From Bacteroidota bacterium (GTDB lineage Bacteria > Bacteroidota > Rhodothermia > Rhodothermales > UBA10348), in the NCBI GenBank assembly GCA_022567305.1, contig JADFHF010000008.1:1-64000 (forward strand): a stretch of DNA of 64,000 nucleotides, given 5' to 3'. A program made the translations under genes and the position numbers. Position 1 is the first letter of the stretch, and each line of letters starts with the position of its first letter. The notes below the pieces were generated by a model. The model searched no databases. It was not told where the DNA came from and saw only the letters and a program-made list of their open reading frames with translations. Below, in pieces: positions 10,191 through 20,858 of this stretch.

Positions 10191-10985
10191 TTACGAGATG
10201 AGAAGGGCCGTTTGCATAATCGTTACCGCGTGGCCGGAGAGCAGAACCCGATCTCCCCGAATTTCAACATGGACAAATCCTCCACGCCTCGACGCTTGAA
10301 AACCCAAAAGTGTGTTCTTTCCTAACTTTTTGGCCCAGTACGGACCCAGGCAGCAGTGGGCAGAGCCCGTTACAGGATCTTCGGCAACGCCTGAGCGTGG
10401 TGCAAAAAATCGCGAAACGAAATCGGCCTCCATATCTGCCACAGCCGTTACCATAACGCCTCGGATGTCAATTTCCTCTAGCATGGTCACGTTGGGCCGA
10501 ATCGCCCTAAGAGTCTCTTCGTCTTGCACTTCAACCAGGGCGTCCAGACGATTGGTACCGACGAATACCGGATCCACGCCGAGCGCTTCCAATAATCCTG
10601 CGGGAGGATCTGTTTCGGTAGGTGCTTCGGCAGGAAAATTCATCTCCAGGAGGCCATCTTCTCCTTTGGAGACGTGAAGCTCACCACTGAGCGTCTCAAA
10701 AGTGATGGTTTTATCGTGTGGCAAATTTTCTCTTTCGAACAGAACATGAGCGGTTGCCAGTGTGGCATGCCCACATAGATCGACTTCGATGGCCGGCGTG
10801 AACCATCTGAGTTGGTAACGACCCTCCGGTCCATCAGGAACGGCGAAAGCAGTTTCAGAAAGATTCATTTCGGCGGCGATGTCCTGCATTAAGTCCGCAT
10901 TCGGAAATCGATGAACGATGCAGACACCGGCAGGATTACCTGCAAAGGCCTGCTTTGTGAATGCATCTACTTGGTAGATCGTCAT
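10191..10985 (-). CDS. PhzF-family isomerase-like protein
   Basis: MTIYQVDAFTKQAFAGNPAGVCIV...MNLSETAFAVP...RWFTPAIEVDLCGHATLATAH...FFAPRSGVAEDPVTGSAHCCLGPYW. Confidence 0.92.
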   Translation of the reverse strand: MTIYQVDAFTKQAFAGNPAGVCIVHRFPNADLMQDIAAEMNLSETAFAVPDGPEGRYQLRWFTPAIEVDLCGHATLATAHVLFERENLPHDKTITFETLSGELHVSKGEDGLLEMNFPAEAPTETDPPAGLLEALGVDPVFVGTNRLDALVEVQDEETLRAIRPNVTMLEEIDIRGVMVTAVADMEADFVSRFFAPRSGVAEDPVTGSAHCCLGPYWAKKLGKNTLLGFQASRRGGFVHVEIRGDRVLLSGHAVTIMQTALLIS

Positions 10986-11148
10986 GCCGCTGTTCTCACT
11001 GTTCTCACAGAATGGTTAACGACAAGTCGTAGTCGCCACCATGATACACTTAAAAGGGAGTGAGGATTCTTTGCTACAAGGTCGGCTAACCACTTCTCGG
11101 AATCATCTCCTCAACCTATCTTGCAACAGGATATCCCGATGTAGCCCA

Positions 11149-12249
11149 ATGCACCCGCTGGTCAAGAATCTACTATTTACGCTAAGCCCGGAAAGTGCCC
11201 ACCGGGTTGCCGTCGGGGCTGCGCGAGTTGCACAGTCTGTCATCCCGCGGGTGATCGATTCGGCATATGCCTATGCGCATCCGCGACTCCACACGTCCAT
11301 TTTCGGAAAACAGTTCACGAACCCGATCGGCCTGGCTGCTGGCTTTGATAAGAATGCACATCTCATCACGTTTTGGAGAAAGCTGGGTTTTGGATTCGTA
11401 GAAGTCGGTTCCGTAAGTGCAAAACGGAGTAGGGGCAACAAACGCCCTCGTGCCTTTCGGCTTCCTGAAGACGAAGCGCTCATCAATCGACTGGGACTCA
11501 ATAACCAGGGTGCGTCAAAAATTGTACGTCGCGTCAAGCGTCAGGCTGGTACGAAAGCCTTCCCGGTAGGCGTTAATCTGGCTAAGACGAACGACCCCAC
11601 GATATCAGATGAAGCGGCCATCGAAGACTTCTGTATTAGTTTTCGACTGATGGCGCCGTTCGCCGATTACATTGCACTAAATATTTCTTGCCCGAATACG
11701 ACCGACGGTAATACGTTCGAAGATCCCAATTCGCTGGATGACTTATTAAGGGCGTTGGCCGCTGAACGGGACGAACTGACCAGGCGCCTTCCCATTCTGG
11801 TGAAACTCTCTCCTCCCCTCAGTGAGACCTTCGTTCTGGATAGTTTGATCGATGAACTGGTCATGGTTTCACTGGCACACGGCGTGAACGGGTTTATTGC
11901 TTCCAATACGGCAAGCGACCGGCAAAATCTTAGGACGAAAGCAGATATCGTCAAGTCGATCGGTGCAGGAGGTCTGAGTGGTCCCCCCATTGAATCTCGC
12001 TCGACGCAGCTTGTTCGATATCTCTACCAGAAAACCAAAGGAAAATTACCCATTATCGGTGTCGGAGGGGTGAATTCGGCCGAAACGGCCTACGCCAAGA
12101 TCCGAGCGGGGGCGTCTCTCGTTCAACTTTATACCGGGATGGTGTACCACGGGCCCGGCATTGTCCGCGATATCAAGCAAAACCTAGTGAACCTGTTGAT
12201 CGAGGACGGTTTTTCGGCTATTTCGAAAGCGGTCGGGCTGGATAGCTGA
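11149..12249 (+). CDS. pyrD: Dihydroorotate dehydrogenase (quinone), class 2
   Basis: NPIGLAAGFDKNAHLI, FGFVEVGSVS, NISCPNT, LPIIGVGGV, QLYTGMVYHGPGIVRDI. Start ATG at 11149 chosen over the longer ORF. Confidence 0.92.
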   Translation: MHPLVKNLLFTLSPESAHRVAVGAARVAQSVIPRVIDSAYAYAHPRLHTSIFGKQFTNPIGLAAGFDKNAHLITFWRKLGFGFVEVGSVSAKRSRGNKRPRAFRLPEDEALINRLGLNNQGASKIVRRVKRQAGTKAFPVGVNLAKTNDPTISDEAAIEDFCISFRLMAPFADYIALNISCPNTTDGNTFEDPNSLDDLLRALAAERDELTRRLPILVKLSPPLSETFVLDSLIDELVMVSLAHGVNGFIASNTASDRQNLRTKADIVKSIGAGGLSGPPIESRSTQLVRYLYQKTKGKLPIIGVGGVNSAETAYAKIRAGASLVQLYTGMVYHGPGIVRDIKQNLVNLLIEDGFSAISKAVGLDS

Positions 12250-12323
12250 CGGGAGGTCCGATTGCCTTTTGTTGCGTATCCGTTTACATTTTCGGTGCTT
12301 TCGAACTTATTCCCACCTTAGGC

Positions 12324-14213
12324 ATGGCAGCTGTAATCGATTTCACGACGGTCACGGGTCTTTTCACGGGTCTTGCTGACCGGCATGCGGGCACCGACCA
12401 GGTCATCATGCGATTCCGTGATAACCAGTCAAAAACCTGGAGCGACATCACATGGGATGAGTTTCGATCTGATGTGGATGCCATGGCTGGTTTTCTTTTC
12501 GCTAAAGGTGTGCGCCCCGGCGATCGCGTGGCGATCCTCTCCGAAAACCGACCTGAATGGGCCGTTACGGACATGGCCACACAGCTTCTGGGTGGAATCA
12601 ACGTATCCCTCTATACATCATTACCGCCCGCCCAGGTGGAATATATTATGCGTGATTCCGGGGCGAAGATTTTTCTGGTTTCAACGCGGCTTCAGTATAA
12701 AAAAGCCATAGAAGTCTTCGGCTCATGCCCTACCCTGGAAACCTTGGTGACCATGTCTGAGCCCAAAGGTGACTTACCCGATCACGTCGTTCTCTTTAAC
12801 GCTGCGATCGCCGAAGGTCGCGAAGCCTATTCGAATCAGGCGTCAGATATTCAACAGCTGACAGGTCGTGTGGCGCCGGATGACATCTCGGCTCTCATCT
12901 ACACGAGTGGAACCACCGGGAATCCCAAAGGGGTCATGCTTACTCACAGGAATTTCTGCGAAAATGTAAAAGCCGCTCTCGAACGCATTCCTTTCGAAAT
13001 TGACGACCGACACATCTCATTTCTACCGCTCAGTCATTCGCTAGAGCGAACTGCTGGATATACAGCGGTGCTGGCCTATGGCGGGACGATCAACTATGCG
13101 CAGAGCGTTGATACGATCGCGCGCGACCTCATGGAAATACGACCGAATGTGCTTCTTTCTGTACCCCGGCTGTACGAGAAGATGTACAATGCGATTTCAA
13201 AGTCGTTTGAAGAGGGCTCGGCGATCAAACGGACTATTTGTCACTGGTCAGTCCGATCGGGAAAAAAATACATGGCCATAGTGCGCTCAGGAAAGAATCC
13301 AGGTATCCTGCTGCGTGTAAAATATTTAGTCGCTACACGATTGGTGTTCTCCAAGCTTCATGAGAAACTGGGGGGACAGATTCGCATCGCCGCATCCGGA
13401 GGCGCTGCTCTTCCTGCTGAAATCGGGGAGTTTTTCATGGCAGCCGGCGTCACCATAATCGAAGCCTACGGACTCACAGAAACAGCACCGATTCTAACCA
13501 TTAATCCGATGGACAAGCCTCGCTTCGGTACGGTAGGGCATGTCATCGGTGGTGTTACCATCGGAATTCAGAGTCTCGAAAGTGGAGAAATCATCGGTCA
13601 GATATCGGGTGAAGATTATCCCACCGAATTGAGCACGGACGCAGGTGAGATTGTCGCCAAGGGTCCAAATATCATGCTGGGATACTGGAACGACGAGGAG
13701 GCGACGCAGGAAGCAATCACCGAGGATGGTTGGTACCACACGGGTGATGTGGGGCGATTCGATGAAGGCTACTTACGGATCACAGATCGAATCAAACACA
13801 TGCTTGTCTCCGCGGGTGGCAAGAATATCTATCCCGGACCCATTGAGGATAGCCTGAAAACGGAGCCGTTCATAGATCAGATCATCGTGGTCGGTGAGGG
13901 GCGCGAGTTCCTGACCGCCCTGATTGTTCCGGACGAAGAGGTGGTCCGAAGTTTTGCGAAGGAGAATCAACTCCCGGGTACGACGATGCATGAGATCCTC
14001 AGCGATGAAAAAGTTGAGTCAGAGGTAGCCGGATTTCTGCGGACGTATTCTAAGAATGCAGCGGCCCACGAGAAGATTCGGGGCTTCCGATTTGTACCGG
14101 AGTCCTTCACGGTCGAAAATTCCATGATGACACCCAAGATGAGTTTGAAGCGTAAGGTGATCGAAGAGAATTATGCAGATCTGATCGAGGAGATGTATGC
14201 GGGGGTGGTCTAG
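12324..14213 (+). CDS. Long-chain fatty-acid--CoA ligase (AMP-forming)
   Basis: AMP-binding motif [66 protein letters not shown]. Confidence 0.93.
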   Translation: MAAVIDFTTVTGLFTGLADRHAGTDQVIMRFRDNQSKTWSDITWDEFRSDVDAMAGFLFAKGVRPGDRVAILSENRPEWAVTDMATQLLGGINVSLYTSLPPAQVEYIMRDSGAKIFLVSTRLQYKKAIEVFGSCPTLETLVTMSEPKGDLPDHVVLFNAAIAEGREAYSNQASDIQQLTGRVAPDDISALIYTSGTTGNPKGVMLTHRNFCENVKAALERIPFEIDDRHISFLPLSHSLERTAGYTAVLAYGGTINYAQSVDTIARDLMEIRPNVLLSVPRLYEKMYNAISKSFEEGSAIKRTICHWSVRSGKKYMAIVRSGKNPGILLRVKYLVATRLVFSKLHEKLGGQIRIAASGGAALPAEIGEFFMAAGVTIIEAYGLTETAPILTINPMDKPRFGTVGHVIGGVTIGIQSLESGEIIGQISGEDYPTELSTDAGEIVAKGPNIMLGYWNDEEATQEAITEDGWYHTGDVGRFDEGYLRITDRIKHMLVSAGGKNIYPGPIEDSLKTEPFIDQIIVVGEGREFLTALIVPDEEVVRSFAKENQLPGTTMHEILSDEKVESEVAGFLRTYSKNAAAHEKIRGFRFVPESFTVENSMMTPKMSLKRKVIEENYADLIEEMYAGVV

Positions 14214-14267
14214 TTGCCCATCAAAAAGGAGGAACACAAAATGGGAGCGCGCATTTGAGCGCATCCT

Positions 14268-14341
<74 letters not shown>

Positions 14342-14427
14342 CTAGCACATCGGTCGGTACAGCAATGTACTGGCCGGAGTTGTATTCGATCGTAGCGACT
14401 GCGGGATTACAAGCGATTGCGCAGAAC

Positions 14428-14443
14428 ATCCCGCCACCCCGAC
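14428..14443. repeat. 16-bp direct repeat copy 2 (copy of tRNA-Pro 3' end)
   Basis: ATCCCGCCACCCCGAC, exact, 101 bp downstream of copy 1. Confidence 0.9.
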
Positions 14444-14459
14444 ACTTAGGCGATGAGAA

Positions 14460-15136
14460 TTGGCGAAGGACGTTGCTGCAGCGGACTCACTCTATCATAA
14501 GGCACTTGCCTTGCAAATATTCCTTGTGGGAGACGAACATATGGAGGTCGCCTATACGCTCAACAATTTGGGATGGGTCTATATCGACCGGGATGATCTC
14601 GCCACAGTGGATTCGCTGTTTCGGCGCTCTCTAGCAATTCGACAAAATCGGTCGGAAACAAGCATCCAAGTGTAGGTCTGGCCATGCACAGCCTGGCTAC
14701 TCTCGTTTACTTTCCGAAAAATGACCTGGAAGGAGCGGAGGTGCTGATAACCGGGGCACTCGAGATCTTTCGAACGTCTCGGCCAGGAAACCATCCGAAT
14801 ACAGCAACCATTCTGAATTCGATGGGAAGACTACGAATAAAGCAAGGCGATCCTCGGGCGGCAGAGCCGTTCTTCCGTGAAACCGTTAGTATGCGGGCGT
14901 CTCTGTTCGGGGAGTGTGATCCTCTCGTATCCCGCACAACATTTGAGTTGGTAGACTGTCTGAAAGAACAGCGCCAGTATAATGAAGCAGAATCTATTCT
15001 TCTTTCAACCGTGGAAAATGCCGAAGATGCGAGTTTGAAAGACGAAGCGCTGAACCGTCTCGCTGAACTTTATAACGCATGGGGACGACCAGAAAAGTCC
15101 GAAGCATCCCGGTTGTTGGTCACCGGGACGAACTAG
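14460..15136 (+). pseudogene. Remnant of a tetratricopeptide (kinesin-light-chain-like TPR) protein, 5'-truncated and frameshifted
   Basis: Two ORFs (14460-14675 and 14684-15136) in different frames join into one TPR protein: ...FRRSLAIRQ | KSVGNKHPSVGLAMHSLATL... The shift falls at the A-run in cgacAAAAtcgg near 14641-14648. In-frame TGA at 14454 and no N-terminal part. Confidence 0.75.
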
Positions 15137-15173
15137 CATTCATCGCGCACCGAATCCACGAACGACGTTGCTT

Positions 15174-17594
15174 CTATTCGTGATGCAGTGCCTTGACCGG
15201 ATCCGCGATCGCCGCGCGTACGGATTGAAATCCTACGGTCAGCCACGCGATAGCAAGAGACATCACTCCGGCGATCACAAAAATCTCCCAGCCGATCGTT
15301 GTCGCGTAGGCAAAGTCCTGGAGCCAACTCCGCATCGCGAAGTACGCTATCGGAAATGCCACCAGGCAGGAGAGCAGGACCAATCCTGTAAACTGGCGCG
15401 AAAGTAAATACACTACGCTCGTTACCGATGCTCCAAAAGCCTTGCGCACACCGATTTCTTTGGTCCTCTGCATGGTTACGAAAGATGCCAGACCAAATAG
15501 ACCGAGACCTGCGATAAGAATCGCGAGGCCTGTGAAATAACTGTAGATCTGCCCGAGCCTCTCTTCCTGCTCATAATAGAGCTGATAATCCTCGTCCATG
15601 AAATAGTAACTAAACGGATACGCTGGCTCCAGAGCTGTCCATTTTTCCTCCAGGAACGTAAGCGTCTCCGCCGTCTGATCGGCGCTTATTCGCACAGGGA
15701 TATAACGCCACCCGGTTTGCATCCCTAGCACCAGCGGGCGTATCGGTTGGTGCATAGATTCGAAATTGGCATCGGCAAATACGCCCAGGATCTGACCCGT
15801 TCGATTTGAGTCGTCGTCGTTTACACCAAGCTGCGACAGCATCGTTCCGACGACTTCTTCCGGCTCGAGACCTAACTCTCGCGCTGCCTCCTCACTGATG
15901 AGAAATCCTTCCACATCTGTGGTAATGTTCCTCGAAAAGTCCCTCCCATGCAGGATCTCGAGACCGAGAGTTGTTACATACTCAGGGGACACTTCGATCA
16001 ATGAGGCCAGGAAAATATCTTCCGTTCGATTGGCCTCACCTCTAAAAGCTGTGTTCTGGTGAATATGACCGGGTCCGGGCAATCCGTTAGAGCCAGAAGC
16101 CTCAACTACGCCTGGAAACTGGACGATTTCCTCCCTAAACGTTTCGAATCCCCGTCTGCCTTCATCGGACTCGAGCGGTAGCACAACCACCTGTTCCTTG
16201 TCGAAGCCCACGTCCCGATTCTGAATAAAATTCAGTTGCTTGATCACCACGCCAGTTCCGATCAGGAGAGAAATGGAGATAGCGAATTGAAAAACGACGA
16301 GGCTGCTTCGCAGAAACGACCCATGAGAGGTAGAAGCAAATGATCCGTTCAAGACGGTCACCGGTCTGAACCCGGAGAGAACGAAAGCCGGATAAAGTCC
16401 AGCAACAAATCCGGTCACGATAGTCACACCGAGCAGCGTCGCAAACAACCACGATGTTGCTACCAGCGACGTCCCCGCGATAGAATTGAATAGTGGGAGT
16501 GCGAGGAAGATAAAACCAACGGCCAAGAGCATTGAAATGCCGGCCATCGTGAGAGACTCTCCAAGAAACTGGTAGATGAGTCGCTTCCGATCGGATCCCA
16601 TCACCTTCCGCAGTCCGACTTCCCTAGCTCGGCTAGTCGCACGTGCCGTGGAGAGATTCATAAAATTGATGCCTGCAATCAGTAGTACGAATAGAGCAAT
16701 CGCACTCATGATATAGACATATTGAACGTCTCCCGTAGGGCCTATTTGGTCGGTTGCTCCGGAGTAGAGATAAATGTCTCTGACGTTTTCTAGCAGAAAT
16801 TCATAGCGGAGCCCCGCCTCAACGGCCTCTTCGTACGACTGCCCTGTTACGCGTTCGATCCCTGGAGCGACGTATTTGGACACAATCGCCGGAAACTTCT
16901 CTTCTAGCGCGACAGGGTCGGTTCCAGGTTCCAAGAGTAAATACGTGTACCACGAATTGTTCAACCATACCGCGCTATTCGCGGCACGACTCGTTAGAAA
17001 CGATCCGACAAGGTCCGGTTTGAAGTGAGATTGACCCGGTATTGGCTGAATAATTCCGGTTATCTCATAGTCGACATTATTGTCGACTCGCAGAATTTTC
17101 CCTAATGGTTGCTCGTCACCGAAATATTTTCGGGCAATTTCTTCTGTAACGACGATCGTATTCGGTCGCGCTAGAGCGGTCTTCGGGTCACCCGCAGAGA
17201 GCGGGACGGTAAAGATGTCGAAGAACGTAGAATCGGCCAGAAAGAAGTTGGGCTCATAAAACTGCCGATCCTCGTGCTCTACAAGGACTCGTGAATAGTT
17301 GTCTAGCCGGGTCGCGTTCACGATCTCCGGAAACTCCTCGACCAAGGTTGCCGCCATGGGCGCAGGTGTGTTCGTGGTCTCCAAGGATTGACCCATCACA
17401 TCTGCACTCAAAATGACACGGTAGAGATCCGCGCCACGTTCGTGCTGGCGATCATAGCTGAGTTCGTTTTGAACAAACAGCGTGATGAGAACGAAGGCAG
17501 CCAGGCCCGCTGCCAATCCGACAATGTTGATAAATGAGTAACCCTTGTGCCGCCTGAGATTCCGAAGGGTGATGCTTAAATAATTCTTCAGCAT
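15174..17594 (-). CDS. FtsX/MacB-type ABC transporter permease (two FtsX modules)
   Basis: MLKNYLSITLRNLRRHKGYSFINIVGLAAGLAAFVLI; ARATSRAREVGLRKVMGSDRKRLIYQFLGESL; TKEIGVRKAFGASVTSVVYLLS. Confidence 0.9.
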   Translation of the reverse strand: MLKNYLSITLRNLRRHKGYSFINIVGLAAGLAAFVLITLFVQNELSYDRQHERGADLYRVILSADVMGQSLETTNTPAPMAATLVEEFPEIVNATRLDNYSRVLVEHEDRQFYEPNFFLADSTFFDIFTVPLSAGDPKTALARPNTIVVTEEIARKYFGDEQPLGKILRVDNNVDYEITGIIQPIPGQSHFKPDLVGSFLTSRAANSAVWLNNSWYTYLLLEPGTDPVALEEKFPAIVSKYVAPGIERVTGQSYEEAVEAGLRYEFLLENVRDIYLYSGATDQIGPTGDVQYVYIMSAIALFVLLIAGINFMNLSTARATSRAREVGLRKVMGSDRKRLIYQFLGESLTMAGISMLLAVGFIFLALPLFNSIAGTSLVATSWLFATLLGVTIVTGFVAGLYPAFVLSGFRPVTVLNGSFASTSHGSFLRSSLVVFQFAISISLLIGTGVVIKQLNFIQNRDVGFDKEQVVVLPLESDEGRRGFETFREEIVQFPGVVEASGSNGLPGPGHIHQNTAFRGEANRTEDIFLASLIEVSPEYVTTLGLEILHGRDFSRNITTDVEGFLISEEAARELGLEPEEVVGTMLSQLGVNDDDSNRTGQILGVFADANFESMHQPIRPLVLGMQTGWRYIPVRISADQTAETLTFLEEKWTALEPAYPFSYYFMDEDYQLYYEQEERLGQIYSYFTGLAILIAGLGLFGLASFVTMQRTKEIGVRKAFGASVTSVVYLLSRQFTGLVLLSCLVAFPIAYFAMRSWLQDFAYATTIGWEIFVIAGVMSLAIAWLTVGFQSVRAAIADPVKALHHE

Positions 17595-17802
17595 GGTTGG
17601 GGGTCGTCCGATTTCTGTGAGTCAGAATTACGAATCAATAAACGGAAAACAGACCTAATAGGTTACATCTTGATGGTGAATTGGTCGTGGTGTAGTGAAA
17701 AGGAGGCTTCGCACATATTGCATCTCCCATTTCTTCCAGTTATCGTCCAATCGTGTTGCAGGGACATGGATAGAGGTTCGACTCACCTTAATACAGATCA
17801 CC

Positions 17803-18225
17803 ATGGACAAATTGAATCTCCCCCGCATACTTATCGGGGGTCTCGTCGCAGGTCTCATCATAAACATTGGGGAATCGATCCTCAATATTGGGATTCTTGC
17901 AGGAGATTGGGAAGCGGCGTATGCAGTGCTTGGCATGCCCATGACCGAAAGTGTGGGAATGATGATCTGGTACTTTGCCAGCGGGTTTATTTTAGGGATA
18001 ACAGGCCTTGTTCTCTACGCTGTATATAGACCATCATGCGGCGCAGGTCCTAAAACCGCTGTCTGGGCCGGCTTAACGATCTGGTTCCTGACTTATTTCA
18101 TGGGTTTTTCGGCAGTTTTTTTCTCGGGACTCTTCCCGATGAACCTCTTCTGGTGGACCGAGCTTTGGGGAATCGTTGAGATCTCTCTAGCGGTGCTCGC
18201 AGGTGCTGCGCTTTATAAAGACTAA
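17803..18225 (+). CDS. Small multi-TM membrane protein, hypothetical
   Basis: MDKLNLPRILIGGLVAGLIINIGESILNIG..., several hydrophobic helices. ATG at 17803 preferred over the longer ORF from 17695. Confidence 0.65.
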   Translation: MDKLNLPRILIGGLVAGLIINIGESILNIGILAGDWEAAYAVLGMPMTESVGMMIWYFASGFILGITGLVLYAVYRPSCGAGPKTAVWAGLTIWFLTYFMGFSAVFFSGLFPMNLFWWTELWGIVEISLAVLAGAALYKD

Positions 18226-18340
18226 CTGAGATTGGCGTTCTTCTGTGTCTTCGTAAGAATTAGGTGTCGTTGTTCTCTATTTCACTGTTTCTCAGTTGTT
18301 TTAACTGATATGCATGTGATATATTAGACTTTCTAAGGCC

Positions 18341-18362
18341 TTTCTGAACCCTTTCTGAACCT
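18341..18362. repeat. 11-bp tandem repeat (CCTTTCTGAAC x2) upstream of the hydroxyproline operon
   Basis: GGCCTTTCTGAACCCTTTCTGAACCTGG; coordinates approximate to 1-2 nt. Confidence 0.7.
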
Positions 18363-18418
18363 GGTTGTGCTCTCTGAATGCATTTTTCGCGTGTCTTTCC
18401 CACCAAAACGTCCGAACC

Positions 18419-19339
18419 ATGACTGATCGCTGGACCGGCGTGTTTCCCGCCGTAACCACCAAGTTCAAAGACGATTTTTCGCTCGATCACCACGAGATGG
18501 AGCGCCATTTCAATTTTCAGATTGATTCGGGTGTTCATGGTATGGTCGTAACGGGAACGCTTGGTGAAAACGGCTCCCTAACGGCCGACGAAAAACAGGA
18601 AGTGCTCAAGATCGCCGTTTCTGTAAGCGATGGCCGAGTCCCCGTGCTCGCGGGTGTCGCTGAAAACACAACGGCCGCTGCCTGCGGCGTCGTTGAGACT
18701 GCGAGCAAAAACGGCGCCGACGGATTCATGCTTCTGCCGGCCATGCTTTATGCCGCGGACCGGAGAGAGACACTGACTCACTTTCGGACTGTAGCGCGGA
18801 TGTCTGACCGACCGATCATGATTTACAACAACCCCGTTGCATACAAGGTCGATGTAACGCCGGAAATGTTCGCCGAGTTGGCCGATGAGCCCACGATCGT
18901 AGCACTCAAAGAATCATCGGAGAACGTACGGCGAATCACGGACATCTATAACGAGGTGGGCGATCGGTATCAGATATTTACCGGCGTCGATAATCTGGCC
19001 CTGGAAAGCCTACTTCTCGGAGCAGTTGGATGGGTTGCTGGTCTCGTGACGGCCTTTCCAAAAGAAACCGTAGCGATCTACGATCTGGTCCAGGCCGGCC
19101 GCGTGGAGGAGGCACTGGCGATCTATCGCTGGTTCATGCCGCTCCTCCACCTTGATGTCTCAACGAAGCTCGTACAGAACATCAAACTCACCGAATCTAT
19201 CGAAGGCGTCGGTACGGAAACGGTTCGTCCGCCGCGGTTACCCTTGGAAGGAGAGGAGCGATCTCGCGTAATCTCTATCGTTGAAAAGGCGATTGCCACC
19301 AGGCCTGATCTGACTATAGCTGAAACTGCCGCTGGCTGA
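18419..19339 (+). CDS. DapA-superfamily lyase/deaminase; probable 1-pyrroline-4-hydroxy-2-carboxylate deaminase
   Basis: MTDRWTGVFPAVTTKFKDDFSLD; GTLGENGSL; IMIYNNPVAYKVDVTPE; Schiff-base Lys context VALKESSENVRRI. Specificity inferred from operon context. Confidence 0.85.
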   Translation: MTDRWTGVFPAVTTKFKDDFSLDHHEMERHFNFQIDSGVHGMVVTGTLGENGSLTADEKQEVLKIAVSVSDGRVPVLAGVAENTTAAACGVVETASKNGADGFMLLPAMLYAADRRETLTHFRTVARMSDRPIMIYNNPVAYKVDVTPEMFAELADEPTIVALKESSENVRRITDIYNEVGDRYQIFTGVDNLALESLLLGAVGWVAGLVTAFPKETVAIYDLVQAGRVEEALAIYRWFMPLLHLDVSTKLVQNIKLTESIEGVGTETVRPPRLPLEGEERSRVISIVEKAIATRPDLTIAETAAG

Positions 19340-19397
19340 AATCGCATCATTCTCAGTTGAAATTGTATTCTCACTTCTACCATTCCCAATTCTACCC

Positions 19398-20843
19398 ATG
19401 AATAACGGCTCCGTAAACACAAATTTAATTGGCGGTGCATGGATCACCGCACCCGCTGTCATCCAGAATATTAACCCGTCAGACCTCTCCGATATCGTGG
19501 GTGAGTACGGTCATTCTGAAGAGCAGCAGGTCCTTGAGGCCGTTGCAGCCGCCAACACCGTTTCTGAGAAATGGGCTGATTCAACCCCTCAGGAGCGATT
19601 CAACGTACTGGATGGGATTGGAACGGAAATTCTGGCCCGAAAAGAAGAGATCGGAAATCTTTTGGCCCGGGAAGAAGGCAAGACGCTACCCGAAGGGATC
19701 GGCGAGACCAACAGGGCCGGACAGATCTTTAAGTTTTACGCGGGTGAGGCCCTACGTCTAGCGGGTGAAAAAATTCCATCCATTCGACCCGGTGTAGATG
19801 TAGAAATCACCAGGCAGCCGATTGGTGTAGTCGGGATTATCACACCCTGGAATTTCCCCATCGCGATTCCGGCATGGAAAATTGCCCCCGCGATTTGCTA
19901 TGGAAACGCGGTTGTTTTCAAACCGGCCGAACTGGCACCCGGATGCGGCTGGATCCTGGCTGATATTCTTTCGAGATCCGGGCTTCCGGAGGGTGTCTTC
20001 AACATGGTCTGCGGATCCGGGACTACGGTAGGAAAAGCCATCACCGAACACCCGGATGTCGCCGGCGTCTCGTTCACAGGGTCGCAGGCGGTGGGACATC
20101 TGATCGCGATGAAATGCGTCGAGCGAAAAGCCAAAATTCAGCTCGAGATGGGCGGCAAGAATCCGCTTGTTGTTCTAGACGATGCGGATCTGGATGTCGC
20201 CGTGAAGATCGCCGTGAATGGAGCTTATTTCTCGACAGGCCAACGGTGCACAGCGTCCAGCCGGTTGATCGTGACGGAGGGAATCCATGATCGATTCGTC
20301 GACGCCGTTGCCGAGAGCATTAAGCATCTTCGCGTAGGAAATGCGCTTGACTCCGAAACGCAGATCGGACCGGTTGTCAGCGAGGATCAGCTGAACAAGA
20401 TTCTCGAATATGTTGAGATCGGAAAGAACGAAGGCGCCAATCTGGTTTGGGGCGGCGAGCGACTCACACGCGAAACGGAAGGATTCTATCAAGCCCCCGC
20501 CCTCTTCACCGAGACAACGCCCGAAATGCGAATCAACAAAGAGGAAATCTTCGGTCCTGTAGCCAGCGTGATCCGGGTTAAGGATTACGAAGAGGCGCTG
20601 TCGGTGGCAAATGATACGGAGTTTGGACTATCGGCAGGCATTTGTACGTCCTCTCTCAAATATGCACGGGATTTCCAGAAGCGAGCCGACGCCGGTATGG
20701 TGATGGTCAATTTGCCAACCGCGGGAGTCGATTATCATGTTCCATTCGGCGGAACGAAGGGCTCCAGTTACGGAAGTCGGGAGCAGGGCTCCTATGCCGC
20801 CGAGTTCTACACGACCGTCAAAACTACCTACATCTACTCCTAA
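19398..20843 (+). CDS. Aldehyde dehydrogenase; probable alpha-ketoglutarate semialdehyde (2,5-dioxovalerate) dehydrogenase
   Basis: ITPWNFPIAIPAWKIAPAICYGN, VSFTGSQAVGHLI, LEMGGKNPLVVLDDADL, catalytic STGQRCTASSRLIV, KEEIFGPVASVIR. Confidence 0.9.
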   Translation: MNNGSVNTNLIGGAWITAPAVIQNINPSDLSDIVGEYGHSEEQQVLEAVAAANTVSEKWADSTPQERFNVLDGIGTEILARKEEIGNLLAREEGKTLPEGIGETNRAGQIFKFYAGEALRLAGEKIPSIRPGVDVEITRQPIGVVGIITPWNFPIAIPAWKIAPAICYGNAVVFKPAELAPGCGWILADILSRSGLPEGVFNMVCGSGTTVGKAITEHPDVAGVSFTGSQAVGHLIAMKCVERKAKIQLEMGGKNPLVVLDDADLDVAVKIAVNGAYFSTGQRCTASSRLIVTEGIHDRFVDAVAESIKHLRVGNALDSETQIGPVVSEDQLNKILEYVEIGKNEGANLVWGGERLTRETEGFYQAPALFTETTPEMRINKEEIFGPVASVIRVKDYEEALSVANDTEFGLSAGICTSSLKYARDFQKRADAGMVMVNLPTAGVDYHVPFGGTKGSSYGSREQGSYAAEFYTTVKTTYIYS

Positions 20844-20858
20844 AACGAACGCGCCGCT

